A stretch of 64,000 nucleotides of DNA from Daphnia carinata. Taxonomy: Eukaryota > Arthropoda > Branchiopoda > Diplostraca > Daphniidae. Position 1 is the first letter of the stretch; every line of letters starts with the position of its first letter. Made by a program: the position numbers and the translations under genes. This document shows, piece by piece, positions 24,807 to 37,700 of the stretch. The stretch is taken from the NCBI RefSeq assembly GCF_022539665.2, contig NC_081337.1, forward strand, positions 8,842,679-8,906,678, written 5' to 3'. The notes beneath the pieces are model-generated. The model was not told the DNA's origin. It searched no databases and saw only the letters and a list, made by a program, of their open reading frames with translations.

Positions 24807-27800
24807 TCAGTTTAGGCTGGTGCTATGTAAAGCGGATAAAAGCGAATGAAGTTCGTTAGCTATGAAATGATCACTACTTTCGTTTGGAATACGACGGAGG
24901 CATTCCACTAACAAAGCAAGAGTTTTAGTTGCAGTCGGATTTGGCTCCAGGGCAGCACCTCTGGTGTCTGATGATAATTCACTGAGCCATGCAGTAGTTG
25001 TAGGACTCAGCGCTGAAGTATCACTTGGCTTCAAAACATCTTTGAGTCGCCTTCCAGCAGCAACAAGAAGTGTTGAGCCAAGTGTTTCATTGGAGCCAAT
25101 CGATGGTAGCACTTCATGGGCTAAATGATCCATATGGTTGAGATATAGAAGGTCTACGTACTTGATTCTTAACTCGTCGACATCGACATTCCATTCGTAT
25201 CCTAGTTTGACGGCTTGGTTTACGTAGTCGAGAGCTAAACTCTGGTTATGTTCCTGGTTTATGACAAGGAGATTGGAAGCCATAAATGGTTTGATTAAAA
25301 TGATTTGTCTATGGTAATTTCTTCTTCTTCTTACCATATATTCAATGGCTTTACTGATAACCTGTTTCAAAAACTGCAAGCGGTTGTGAACAACAGTTGG
25401 ATCTGCCTCTTGCGAAGGGAGTGGAGGATAGCTGTGGAGGTCTTTGAAAAAAGCGGATCTCCCCTACAATGGGAAGAGATAGTAAATCCGAAGCTCTTCA
25501 CACTATTCCAATATTGATATTTACCACTCGTTGATCAAAAAGAGAGAAAACATGCACCCCTTTGATTTCCAAACTGGCGACAAGATGGAGTGTTTGGGCA
25601 AGTTGATGATGCAATAGAACCAAATCAATATTGATCAGCCGATGTCGGATGGCTACTTCTTGCATTGGAGTTGCACCTTCACACGTAGACCAGATATCGT
25701 CGTAGCGAATAAACAGCGGTGGCTCGATTTCACATGACATGGCAGACTGTAAGTTAGGCATTTACTCATTAAATTACTGAGATTTTTAAACCGTAAGATA
25801 TCAGTTTACCGAAGTTGCAGTATCTAAAAGTTTCATGGTTATCTCCAAGAAAGGAACCGCCTGATCGGGTGAAGGAAGGCTGATTTTGCGCGATGTAAAA
25901 TTTTTAGGTAGACGTCCAGTCTTGTCAATTAGGATTGCCAAGTCTTGAAAAATGGGAAAGAAAGACATGGACCAAAGCGTGCGACATATTCCTGTAAGAA
26001 TTTATAAAGGCTATCAAAAATGCAACTTCAAATTGCGTATTTACAGGGTTACTTACCATGACGTAGAAGATTTGAACGGATAGGTAAAATAGTTTCTAAA
26101 CTTCGCTGGAGTAACTTCATATTTTTAGGATTCCTGATCCACATGGCTGCGTATTCGACAGCAACGTTCAACAAAATAACATCATGTTGCTACATAATAA
26201 AAAATAGAAAGATTGATAATCATTGTGATAATCTACAACATAAAACCGATTTACCGTGCTGAATGGTAAATGTTGGCTGAGGTCACGAAACAGATCTAGG
26301 ATTTTGCATACACATTTGCTTAATATTTGGAATAGTTAACTACTGATATTTTTACCACGTACCTTGGATGACACTGGTTTCTTCTGAGGTTCCTGTAGAT
26401 AACTTATCAGCTTCAGGCGCTAATTCTGCATCAGCATCGGTGATGGATTGATCAGAATTTTCTCGTGTCTCTGTCGCCGTTTCAAATATAATTTCCGCTT
26501 CAAGCAAATTTTGGGTAAGCCAACGGGCTATCAACTCACTAACCGCACCTGTCAGATATAGTGTGTGAATCAGTAAACGAAACCATTTGAAAAGTTGCAA
26601 AATATACCTCTTCCTTTTTGCAAAACTGTGGCAAGGGAAAATTCCAATTTATCCAAATCCTTTTCTTCAACCACGTAGTCGAGGTTTCGACTTTGCGCTT
26701 CACGTAGGTGTGCAGGAACATAATGTATTAGTCGCGACAAATAAGAAAGATCTTCCAGCTGCTTCGACAACACGTTCCATGAACAGAAGTCAATCGACAT
26801 GTCTTCCCAATCGTTCATGGAGTCATCCATATTCACATCGGTATTCTCAGCACCTTTATCATTCAACTATAAATGAAGTTGTAAGGGAGGTGTGTTGGTT
26901 TCATTCAAGAAATGCTTAGTGACTTGATTACCCGATTAATTTTTCGCTTTTCAAATTCGGCCATGACGGAACGCACGACAAGGGCTGCACAACAGGCTTG
27001 TTCGAGGTTGCAGCTCTTTGAAAGTAGATGTTGAAGATTCTGCCACCAAGGCGAAGGAGATTCCGTATTGCTAAAATATTCAGGCCCTAAAATATGCAGA
27101 AAAGCAGATGAAAAAGCGGTAAAATAACACTGCTGGATTTAAGATGAATTCAAACCTGCAGAGTTGGACAATATTTTTAGTAATTTGTGAAAATGTGGAA
27201 GGTTTGGCAGAGCTGGAGAATTAAGGTGTAGCCAGTAATCCATCAGCATGGAAACGAGATCTTCAGGCGAAATTGATGATGACTTGAGGATTACTGCTAA
27301 TTCATCCAAAAGATCAATATTTCGTGAAAAAATCGTTCCCCATATCCAAGAGCTTAAAGCTTTGCGATCATCGTGAGAAAGAGTAGGTTTGAGACGGACG
27401 CAATCCTCTGAAGTGCCATGGCTTATAGATAACTCAAAGGCACAGAGGAAGGCATGTATTTCAATTGCTGACTGAGAATTAGGTAGCTGTGCTGTGACTG
27501 TAGTGCAGTGTAGAACGGTCCGCGCTATCTCATCCTCATTTACATGAAGGGCGTTTGCAACATCCTTCGAGAATAAAATTTAAAACTGTAAGTGATCAAG
27601 GTTATTGCGGCTGTTTGCAACGTGCTTACCTGTAAAGAAATGTGTGATGCACTGATAACGGTGTCATAATCAGGCGGCTGGCTTTGCATACTTTTTAAGT
27701 GGATGTAAAGACGGGCAAGCCTAGAAAGAAGTCGGATCCGGGACAACAGCAAACGGCTTTCAGCGTCTATAGCATCTGCTTTGCTATATTGTTTATGGCT

Positions 27801-30138
27801 GATGATGGAATCCAGACACTTGACAAAGGCGTGTGGATCTACAGGATGCCGGCATTCGAGAAGTAAATCTAAACCTTGGCTGACTATGCTCGCATGACGG
27901 ATATCCATCAATAGGTCAAAACTCGTCGTACTAGCACTGTGTAGTAGTTCATTACGTAACTGCTGCAGAACATGGAGATCGCGAGCTTTCTGGCTGCTAT
28001 CACCTCTAAAGATAATAATGAAACAGTTAGATTCCAAAGCAGGTCAGACTTAAGGTAGATATACTTCAACGAGCAATGGAAGGGAACAACTACTTCTTCG
28101 AGTTTTCCATCCGGAGTTAAAAGACAGCATTGTAGTTGATCGTTATCGATCGATGAACCAGCATTTGTACCAATAAGCCTAGAAGACATGAACCATTAAT
28201 AACTTTTGATTGACTAGGTTTATGCCGAATTACTTGGCGCCTTTGCAGCAGTTGAAGGCAGCAACTCTGGTTCCTTGTTGGGGTGTCCATATTTCCAGAA
28301 TGCCTCGTTTGGTTATATAAATCACAAGAAAAGAAACCATTCTCGGCGTAGCGGAAGTCTCGCTTCCTGAAACTTTGGCACGGGGTTGAACCATTTCTTC
28401 CCATGCTGTTATCCATGCACACTGGGCATCTCGGTACCCTTTACGTTAAAACATTAAAAAGAGAGTTAGTGCATTCTGCATGCACCCGAAGGAACGAATT
28501 TCAAAATTTCTTACCTTTCCACATTCGCACTGCGATTCCTCTGAGGAGGTCAAGGAGTACCACTCTTCCCAAAGAGTCGGTAATAGCAGCTAATTTCTCA
28601 TTTGGTGAAACGGACACCGACAAAGCCTCTCTTAAGGAATCCGCCAAGCCATATCTTGGGTACACTGGTGTGGCAGGCTCAGTTAATTGCTTGTCTTTAG
28701 GTTTGGGTGAAGTTGAATCGGTAGCTCCGCCACCCCAACCCAACCAGCCACTAGAAATGGAAAGATTCACTATCTGAATCATGTGGAAACAAGAAATTGA
28801 TTTTTTCAACGGATACCTTGTTTTAGAAAATAACTTGGAAGTAACTTTGCTTGCCAGTGCGTATGCAACGTCAGATAGCAGAGGCGCAGCCGAGCCCTCG
28901 ACAGCATAATGCCAAGCACAATACGGTTGGCTTCCTAAGGAAAGAATTCCAGTTGCAACAGGGGGGGAATTATTGTAACGTGCCTGGAATCCTCCTGCAA
29001 CCGAAGCCGTTACAAGGTGGTCAAATTGGGTAGGCGCGTTTGTGCCAAGAACGAAGCAGTCATTTATTCTGCCTTGTTCTTGTAGAGAAAGCTTTCTATA
29101 GTGTAATGGCGGATGATGGGAATGCAAGTCGCCCGTTCCATAAAGAGCTCTGCCTAGAATTGCGAATGTAAGCATTACAAGAAATAATTAACGCAAGAGA
29201 ATAACCAGAATTACCTTTAGCTATATGGCTTCGGCACGCTCTTAGTGAATTAAATAGTCCTATACCTTCGACAACAATTATGATTTTCTGATACAAAACC
29301 GAAAACTCCTGATTAGCAGGATTTGCAGGTGAACGATGAAATTTGAGATGGTGAACAGGTTCATCGTGGAATGCTTCAGTCATCAACAGATCTCCGTTCT
29401 AAATTGTATGCACCATGGTAAATGTGAGCCACCTATGGTATATAATAAAAATGCCTTGATTAACATACCACTGTATACATTCGCACACATCCAGTATTGA
29501 AACCCAAAATAACACAGATCCAATCAGGCATCCCTTCGCTACTTTTCTGCAACGATTTAATTGGTACACACAAAACAGAGGTGATAGTTTCCCTGCCAAA
29601 ATTAGAGCATTTGTGATAAACTTTCAACATATGGCACTTCAACTGTAATTCAACATACCCAATTCCATTTGATGTGTTTGATATGGGATAGGTGAGATAA
29701 TATCTTTGAACTTCTTTTTGATTCTTCTTCTCCCATTTTGCTGAAATAAAATTCATGTTAATTGAATGACTAAAAAAGTAAGAATGCAAAGCTATTACAA
29801 GACAACACAACATATCTGTCTTCATGGGTTATCACAAGGACTTCAGACTGATCAGAGACTGAAATTAAACAAGATTGGATCCAATTAGAAGAATTTTTAT
29901 CCTCTTTTGATTCACTAGCATCATCAAAATCTGCCTTCCATGTCCAGGCCTCAGCATCAGACCAGCGTTCATCATCGTCATCTAATGATTTAAATTATAA
30001 AGTAACAGTTAATTTCAAGGACAACAGCGCTCCCCAACATTTGAAAGCACTACCATAAACTTCTTGGTAAGGAAACAGAATTCGTTTAATTTTAGCTAGT
30101 TCGCCAATCGACGAACGAAGCCTACTTTCACACGACAT
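24807..30138 (-). CDS. RAB3GAP2: Rab3 GTPase-activating protein non-catalytic subunit
   Basis: Twenty exons give 1363 residues (human 1393). They start at 30138-30054, 29981-29799, 29740-29659, 29592-29469 and 29398-29215, and run in frame through to 25253-24807. The protein partners Rab3GAP1, acts on Rab3 in vesicle release and activates Rab18 at the ER (family knowledge). The N-terminal half matches the family beta-propeller region: GLFNSLRACRSHIAK, EGSAAPLLSDVA, SGWLGW, PATPVYPRYGLADS and [22 protein letters not shown]. A helical C-terminal half follows, including SPWWQNLQHLL, LPIRSNLLRH, HVFSLFDQRV and ELRIKYVDLLYLNHMDHLAHEV. The start MSCESRLRSSIGELAKIKRI was chosen because exon 1 phase fits DDDDERWSDAEAW, the equivalent of the human acidic WEDDGW stretch. 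Summed exon length is a multiple of three. Confidence 0.95.
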
Positions 30139-33100
30139 GGTAAGCTTGACAATGGTGAAACTTCTGTTTACATTTCAACCCGCTGACTGGTTAAAAGAAA
30201 CTGAACAGCTGGGACAGGAATCAGCTGATTACCATGCTATTCAAGCAAATGCATTAATTCTTAAAGTGGCGCTGATCCGTTATGTTTGCCAAGGTTTAAT
30301 TAATTTCCAGATATTTTTTTTGTGTATACAAATGCACGTTAAGCATATGTTACAAACAGCGAAGCGCGTTTGACGTGCTCGTGGAGTGTTACACGTATTT
30401 TTATAGTGTATCATAATTTTTTTTTTTTGCTGTTAGCCCATTTTATAAAATAACGTTCTTTCCGCTCGTTTACAACATTCCAGCCTTCCCCCCTCTTTGG
30501 TACGTCTGCCTCATAAAGTTTGTTGACTTTTCCTACCCCATCCTTGCCGGTTGCGTAAAAGTTACTGCTTTTACGACGCCCAACCAGTGAGGTTGCCCAT
30601 GGCTCTGTTCGAATGCGATACAGTGCCGGGAATAGTTATGAGACAGCTTTCCGATACTACTTTTTTCGACAAAGATTCGACGCAAAAAAACTTGGTGCTC
30701 TTTTGTTTCACAAGATAGAATATGAAAGCAATGAGCGTCACGTAATGACGCCGTCAGGATCTTTCAAAGTTTAAGGGGATTGGCAAAGCTTACAACAAGA
30801 AGGAACATAGGCAGACGAAGGTGAAGCATGCTTAGAACATAAAGTCTCCGTACAACTTGGTTCCAAAAGAACATGTATTGCTATTTGCTAGCTGCGTTCT
30901 TTTGGAACCAAAAAAAATTCAAATCCTACACCGAGTAGATCCTTGACAGCGAATATACATCTCGCTTCTCGACTCGGTGGTAAGGGCTTTCCTTTTGTAA
31001 ATAGAGTTCTAAATCAACTGCTCTTTCGCTTCGCAATTCCCGACATAAAAGAGAAATAACGGAGCATATACTACGCCAGTCAAGACACCGTGGGCTATAT
31101 TATAACATTTCTCCTATTTCCGAATGAAGACACTTGAGTGTTTACCCATAGAGAACATCTTGAAACCTTTTAAATGGTTTGAGTCGGTAAAAGTCTCGCC
31201 ACCGTAGATCCGTGTTCCTTGAATACGAATATAGTAAGAGTCGGCACGAGCTAAAGACTTAATAGTTTCCTCCACTGTGTGAATGATATTGGCAATCTCC
31301 GTCACCTCAGCAACACGAGGTTGATTCCGTCACGGCGTTTTTCTTTTCTTTTCTCTTTTTGATTTTGGGCAACGCTTTCATCTATTCGTTTTTTTTTCTG
31401 TCAGTAACTCAATATAGCTATCTCATTCCATGACACATTCACCTTTCTCGCGCTTATAGAAAGAATCGATTTCTTCTGCCTTACGCCGCTGTGAATGCTA
31501 ATATCAATAAACAAGACGTGACCTAAACTGTTGAGATTTGGTTAACCCATTTGGCACAACATTTCTTTTATTTGCTTATTTTTTTAATTAAAAGGGCAGA
31601 TTGTTTGAAACTAGAAACTTCGATAAGTCATGTAATTAAGCCCCTTTTTGCTTTTCGTAAGAGATTCTAGTTTTGTACTCTGAGAGAACTGAAAAGTAAT
31701 AATGAAAAACACATTAAACAGACGACTGAATTAATAACGTAACTGTGAAATCATAGAAAGCATTTTTAACCATTGCTGAGATTTAGCCTTTCTGTTTCTG
31801 GCTTGCTCTTGTCGAGCCCACGTTAAGTTACGGTGCAAAATTAATGAATTTTAATAATAAATTAACATGTTACTTCATCGATTGCCTGCGCAATATGGTT
31901 TGTTAACCCGTACGTAATCTCTTCATCATTTTACCATCATCCATTTTTCGGATAGGTGTATCAACTTTGCAAAGTATAATTATTAAAGGAAAACCTCCCC
32001 GCGTCCACGTCACAGGTATTGTGCAAAGCAGGATTAGTCAGAGAATTAGATTTTCCCCAATTTGCACAAATCCGGTGGATTACGCAGCCCCAGGTAGCTA
32101 GTAATAACCGAGCAGGATATGCCGTATTAGATGCTTGAACAAAAGAAAGGACAGCTTAGAGCTTACGTACTTTTACCTTATTACATACCGGTGTTCTTTC
32201 CTTTTTTTTAAACGTTCTTGGCTGATTTGCTGACCCTCGTACCAGTTGTGCATTTCACACTCCGCTTTTTAAAAAATACTCTTGATAGCGACCACCTTTG
32301 TATCAAATTTTCGTTTCCGGGCATCTTGGTAACCAACAGAAACTTGTTCCATAGTAAGGTCTAAAAATACAACCAATGCAGCTTGTTGTGGTGAAAGGAA
32401 GCACCAGGGTCAATATGAAGCTCTATGGAAACATGCTTACACTACGTCACTCGCCAAAGAATACCCACCAAAGATACGAGATCTAAAGAAGTAGGAAAAG
32501 CCAGTGGTTTAGCAGAGAGAGAGGTTTCAGTTGTACGCCTAATTGACATAAGATATACAATGTCCTTCTCGGTATTTCCATGCAACGTCGACGTCCATCG
32601 GTTATCGATCTAGCAATATCAGATCTTTTACACGGCATCAGGTACCACCTGCTTTGTATTTAAGAGATAAGAACACTCTTAGAATAAACCAGAAAAATAT
32701 TTAAAAATTTGGAATATTTACCATTTTTCTCTAGCCATGGAATGTCTGGTAGTTGATTTTCCATGTCTTAGCCATGGACTAAGACAACGAGGATGATTCC
32801 ATTATATTGCAAGCATAGGACTGTGTACACAAAAGACTTCCAATGTATGGAGGCGATTAGAAATTCTATACAACTTTTCTTTGCGGTTACCGGTGTTTCT
32901 ATTACAGCATCTTTCTTCGGAAGCAACTACCAGCTGAAAGAGAGAGAATGTGGGCTAATTACGGTGGATCAAGCCGAATTTCAACACCCACAAGAAGCCA
33001 TACAGTACTGCCACTCATTAATGACGTGAAGAAGTTTTGTGGTATATTATTAGTTTTGGCCAAGGGATCGTATAGTTCGAGACTTGCCTCTAAAAAGAAA

Positions 33101-34788
33101 AAGTAAAAAACCCTACGAAAATGGATTTTTACTTAACACCGGTGTCGAACCCATTTTATTTTATTGATCCGATGACACACTGTCCCTAGCTCGCATCCCA
33201 AGCTTAAAAAAGTCTTGTATAATCGATTGATATTGTACTGTAGCTTAACGACGAGAAGAGGGTGACTGCACGTCTCATTTCCTTGTCACATTAAATCTAA
33301 AAGAAGATGGAACGGACAACGAGTAGGAGGATTTTCGATCCCTAGCCGACAATGCCATACAGATTTGCGCTCGATCTTGTGGCAGGCCGCGAGATTCAAC
33401 AAGACAATTTGGACAGGCAGCGTCGCTGACGATGACAACCGTTCAAATAAAACTTCATGAATAGATACGAACATGGGAGTCGATTTACGCACCAACGGCT
33501 TTGCTAATGTCACATCGATTATAACGTGACGAAGGGGGGGGGGGGGAATGGTGTATACCGTTGACGGACTTCCTACCTACTCCGACACCAACGCGCTCAT
33601 TTCCTTCTGTTGTCCAACACATGTCAAAGGGTCCGATATAAAATAATGTCGCAATAGTTCAACATTGACTGTCGCTAGGCAGCATTGCTGGAAGAGTCCC
33701 AAGTGTTTCGTAATATCTAGTTACACATTCTCCATTTTCGGACTACCTAAGTTTGCATAACCAATTACACAAACATGGTGAGTGAACATAATTCAAAGTG
33801 AAAGGGAGACCTAGTGCATTACCTAGCAGTTTGGTCCGGTGCCAGCAACTGTGATATTAACGACTCCCTGGTGATGTGGTTGTAGACAGACAAGATCACT
33901 ATGGAAGATCGATACATAGAGATTCCGAGTTTGCTCACTATGCTGCCTAACAAGTGAAAAATTGTACTTGTTTCCTCTGCCATTCGCTTCATTTATTCCC
34001 TATCGAAGCTCCACTTCATTTTAGTGCGTAGTAGGAATCCTGAAAAAAAAAGAGAGAAGAAAAACACATTGCGATCAATCGAATCTTGGCGCTACACTTT
34101 TTCACAAACTTCCACTTGGCAGGAGATATCTAGAACGAGAATAATTTCATCAATTTGAATATCTCGTGATCGAATTCTTTTCGCGTATAGCTTACGTATA
34201 ATTCTTTTTTTCTCTTTTCCAACAGAGTTAGGAGCAGGCCAAAATAGGTGTAAACGTTACAAACATACGTTTGCTGTTTTCCATAATAAGCGTATGAGAT
34301 GCGAGAAAATTAAATAAAATGACATCAAGGAAACCGTAAACACATTAACACCATACACAGAATACGAAAGATTAAAACATTTGCTTCAAACATTCTATAA
34401 GCTAGCTCTTATTAATATCACAATATAGTGAAATTTTCCATTCTCATTTTTTTTTTGTCTTTTTGAGCTATGAAGGAACACGACGGAATTGAACATTAGG
34501 AAACATTGAACTTGGCCGAGTGTCGAGTAGTCTCGTGATTTCAAACATGAATGTGTCAATTGCATGATATCGTTAGCAAAGAATCCTACGGCTCATGCAC
34601 TTTCCATTTCTTTGTCTCCGGATTATGTCCCCAATTCTCATCCGCTTCCTACGTCCTTTTATAATTTTTCCTAGAATTGATGCTTTTAATGAGATAAAAC
34701 GACTCTCCCTCCCCCCCCCCCATTTTTTGGGGGTTCTAGTTGTTCGTTAGCAGAGATGTCATAGAGAAAAAAAAACAAAGAAAATTTA
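30139..34788. other. long spacer between Rab3GAP2 and the globin gene
   Basis: I recognise no gene. It holds T-rich and G-rich runs (33534-33546), a perfect 16-bp hairpin at 30857-30911, and scattered short frames without splice or family support. The right end may be the globin 3' UTR. Confidence 0.5.
30857..30911. repeat. perfect 16-bp inverted repeat, 23-base loop
   Basis: TTGGTTCCAAAAGAAC at 30857-30872 pairs perfectly with GTTCTTTTGGAACCAA at 30896-30911. Pairing does not extend further outward. It could be a cruciform, a protein-binding site, or the ends of a tiny repeat. Confidence 0.85.
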
Positions 34789-37700
34789 TCAATCATTTGT
34801 GGCAGTTGCTGAAGACGAAGATGACGAAGGAGGCAGTCTCATCGGTTTCAAAGCCTCTGAAGCGGAAGCATTGCGCGCTTCCAGCAAAGCCTGTTTCATC
34901 GTGGCGATCATGTAGCCGAGTAACAACGTCCACGATGCTTCCGCCTCTGGTGTCCAATCGTCTCCCAAAATCGGTCGAATGGCAGACAAGAACTGTGGCC
35001 CAATGTACTGCACACAAAAATAAACGCCCGATCGCAGCAGATGTCATACGGTCCAGACCAAACAAAACAGCGCAGAAAGAAAAACACAGTCATCAGAAAA
35101 AAAAAATTGCTAGCTATAAAAAGAAACTATCACGAACGCGTTAGTTAACGTCATGATAACCGAGGGTGCGCAAATAGTACATCACACTTCTGGCAAGGGT
35201 TTCGCTTTTCAATCAGATAACATAAGGAAAACTACCCAACGAGACACCGATTTTTTTTTTTCTTGTTGCACATGGCTTTCCGGTTCGCTTACAATTCCTT
35301 TTTTTTTTAAGGCATACTTGGATTGCTTGTTCACTTGTTGTTAAAAAGAAAATCAAGATGGCGTAGACATAAGTAGTAAAAAATAAAAGAGGAGTATTTT
35401 CATAAAAGAAAATACCCTCTATCTCTTTGGCAAATATCCCAGGATCAAGATGGACAAGAAGGGAGTTTACATTTTTTATTTTTTTATTTTTTACGATCTT
35501 AATGATTTATAGGTACCCCGTTGTAATTTTGTATAGAGGAAGAGGAAATGATGATGGATGTTGAAAACTTACGTCAATGTACTCCAATTTAGCTCCGTTT
35601 TTATCATGCCTGCGGCCCAAATCGGATAGGAAGGCGTGTAACTTCTCGGGTTCGTCCAAACGATGGACGGCCCGTTGCACAGCACCCATGACTCTACAGA
35701 TAAAGTAAATGAAAAGGATTTCTAATTATTATTGAAATAAAGCTTGAACAACTTTGAGTTTCGCAATAGATTTTGAAAACTCCTTTTTAAGGAACTCTTA
35801 GAAATCGTTACAACTTGACTAAAGTGAAACAAGTATATGGACGAAATCTAAGAGACGGAAACAAAATGTCATTCGCACTTGGAAACAAATGGTGCCAGTT
35901 CATTGTGAACAGTGCCCGATGCTGTTACCTAGGATAATCCAGTGAACGTAAAGCCACTCGCAGAGGCAATAACTTTATTGCTTCGTCACGACAAGACACA
36001 GTGGCCACGCAATTATTTAGACTAGAGTATCACGTCATTTTTATTTATTTGAATAGAGGGGTAAAAGCTGTTACCTGAGAGCGTGTTCCGAGAGAAGCTT
36101 GCTTTTCTTTAAATCATCAAGGACGAGACCGGTAAACGGCAAGAAGACTGACTGCATATCCGGATGGCTTTCGAACAAACTAGAAAAACAAAAATAGTAA
36201 CGACATGAAAAACAATTTTTTTTTCAACAACAACAGAAACAGATAGCAGAAAAGCAATCGAAATGCAAGGGAAAAGTGAATAAATATTTCGAAGGAAAAC
36301 TGCCAGCTGATATTACGCGCTATTCGATATGCACCTGCTGTAAGAGAAATCTAAAGCTCGGGGTTCGACGTCACAAAACATAAAGGCATGGATGGTTTAA
36401 GGGATAGTTTCATGGCGCTGGATACAAACGATGGTGAGCATATCGATCAATGTCGGTTTCTTCATATCTCTGTTGAAGGTTTGTTACTGAAGCCTCGTTT
36501 GTTATCGCAACATATACAAAGTTGAACATGGTGAAACATTTTTCTTATGACCGTCTTATTGACTTATCCTGCTGAGCGCCATTAATAAAAAAAATACCCC
36601 ACGAATCCAGGTCATGAAAGCAGACCTCTTTTACCCTCCCAAAGAAAAAGACGTTATTGAAGATGGTTTTAGATTCTCATCCAGCCAATATCGGATGACA
36701 TGCTCTTGAATTCTGATCATAGGTAAATCCCCCGTCTCCTTCTTTTTCTTAACCTTTTTCGTGTTTTTTTTGTGTAGACGTATGTTTATAAACACATATA
36801 TTGACTAGATACATGTTACTGCGTTTTGATATTAAATGAGATATTGGCCTATAAAACAAAACAGAAAGTAAGAGGCAATCTTTTTTTAAGATAAACATCT
36901 CGTCTATACTTCCTTTTTGTGTGCATCTTACTAGAATTACCTCTGGCGTGCACACAAGGTTAAAACCATTGAACTTGCGTTTGCTATGCAGGGCTATTTC
37001 ACGAGAAAAAAAAAAAGTTTGGACGCTTGTCAATGTCATATAGAGAAATCGATCTACCTTTTGGAATAGATCCCAGATTTGTTTTATTGCTTTCGTATAC
37101 TTGAGCTACTTATTCTTTTATCTTCCTGTATAAATAGTCATCCTAAACGCAAACAAATGATTCATGAAATTGCATGTCACTGTCCTTCAATTTGTTTTTA
37201 AGGGTACACGAGAAAGGCAGATTTCAGCGAAACAAGCAAAGCGCATTATTTTGAGGTACATTTCTGATTGAACGACGAAAAATGCACGCCGTTAGGATGA
37301 CGATTAAAAGAAATGAAACCCTAAAAAAATGAAAGCAAATGGAGCTAAAAAAAAAAAAAGGATCAAATGGCAAACTAAAGTCATTTCCAGCGTTTCGTCA
37401 TTCCGACGCCCAACTTCAATTCCTTGCTCAGAAGTGTACCCCTATTCAATATAAACTTCCGCCCCTACGCGCCAACGATGAATAATGGTAGCGCAACGCT
37501 CCCAATATCAAATGAGACCATTTAGAAGAGCGTCAACGGCTGATGGCTTTTCTTTTTTGATGCCAACACTTAAAACTAGAGACGTAATAGAATCGTTCAG
37601 GTGCAGACTTCTTAATTAGGAACGGAAAAGGAGAAGCTTTTCCCTTCTTTTTCTATCCATTTTTCAAGTAATCCACGACTAGTTACAAAGCTCTATGGCA

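Noticed and set aside
30137-30373. Plus-strand frame beginning at the Rab3GAP2 start
   Set aside because: Overlaps the Rab3GAP2 first exon and 5' flank on the opposite strand, with no recognisable protein and no splice support.
30857-30911. microRNA precursor
   Set aside because: The paired stem is only 16 bp and does not extend outward, too short for a normal animal pre-miRNA.
34740-35144. 134-codon plus-strand frame
   Set aside because: Shadow of the last globin exon, which is clearly coding on the minus strand.
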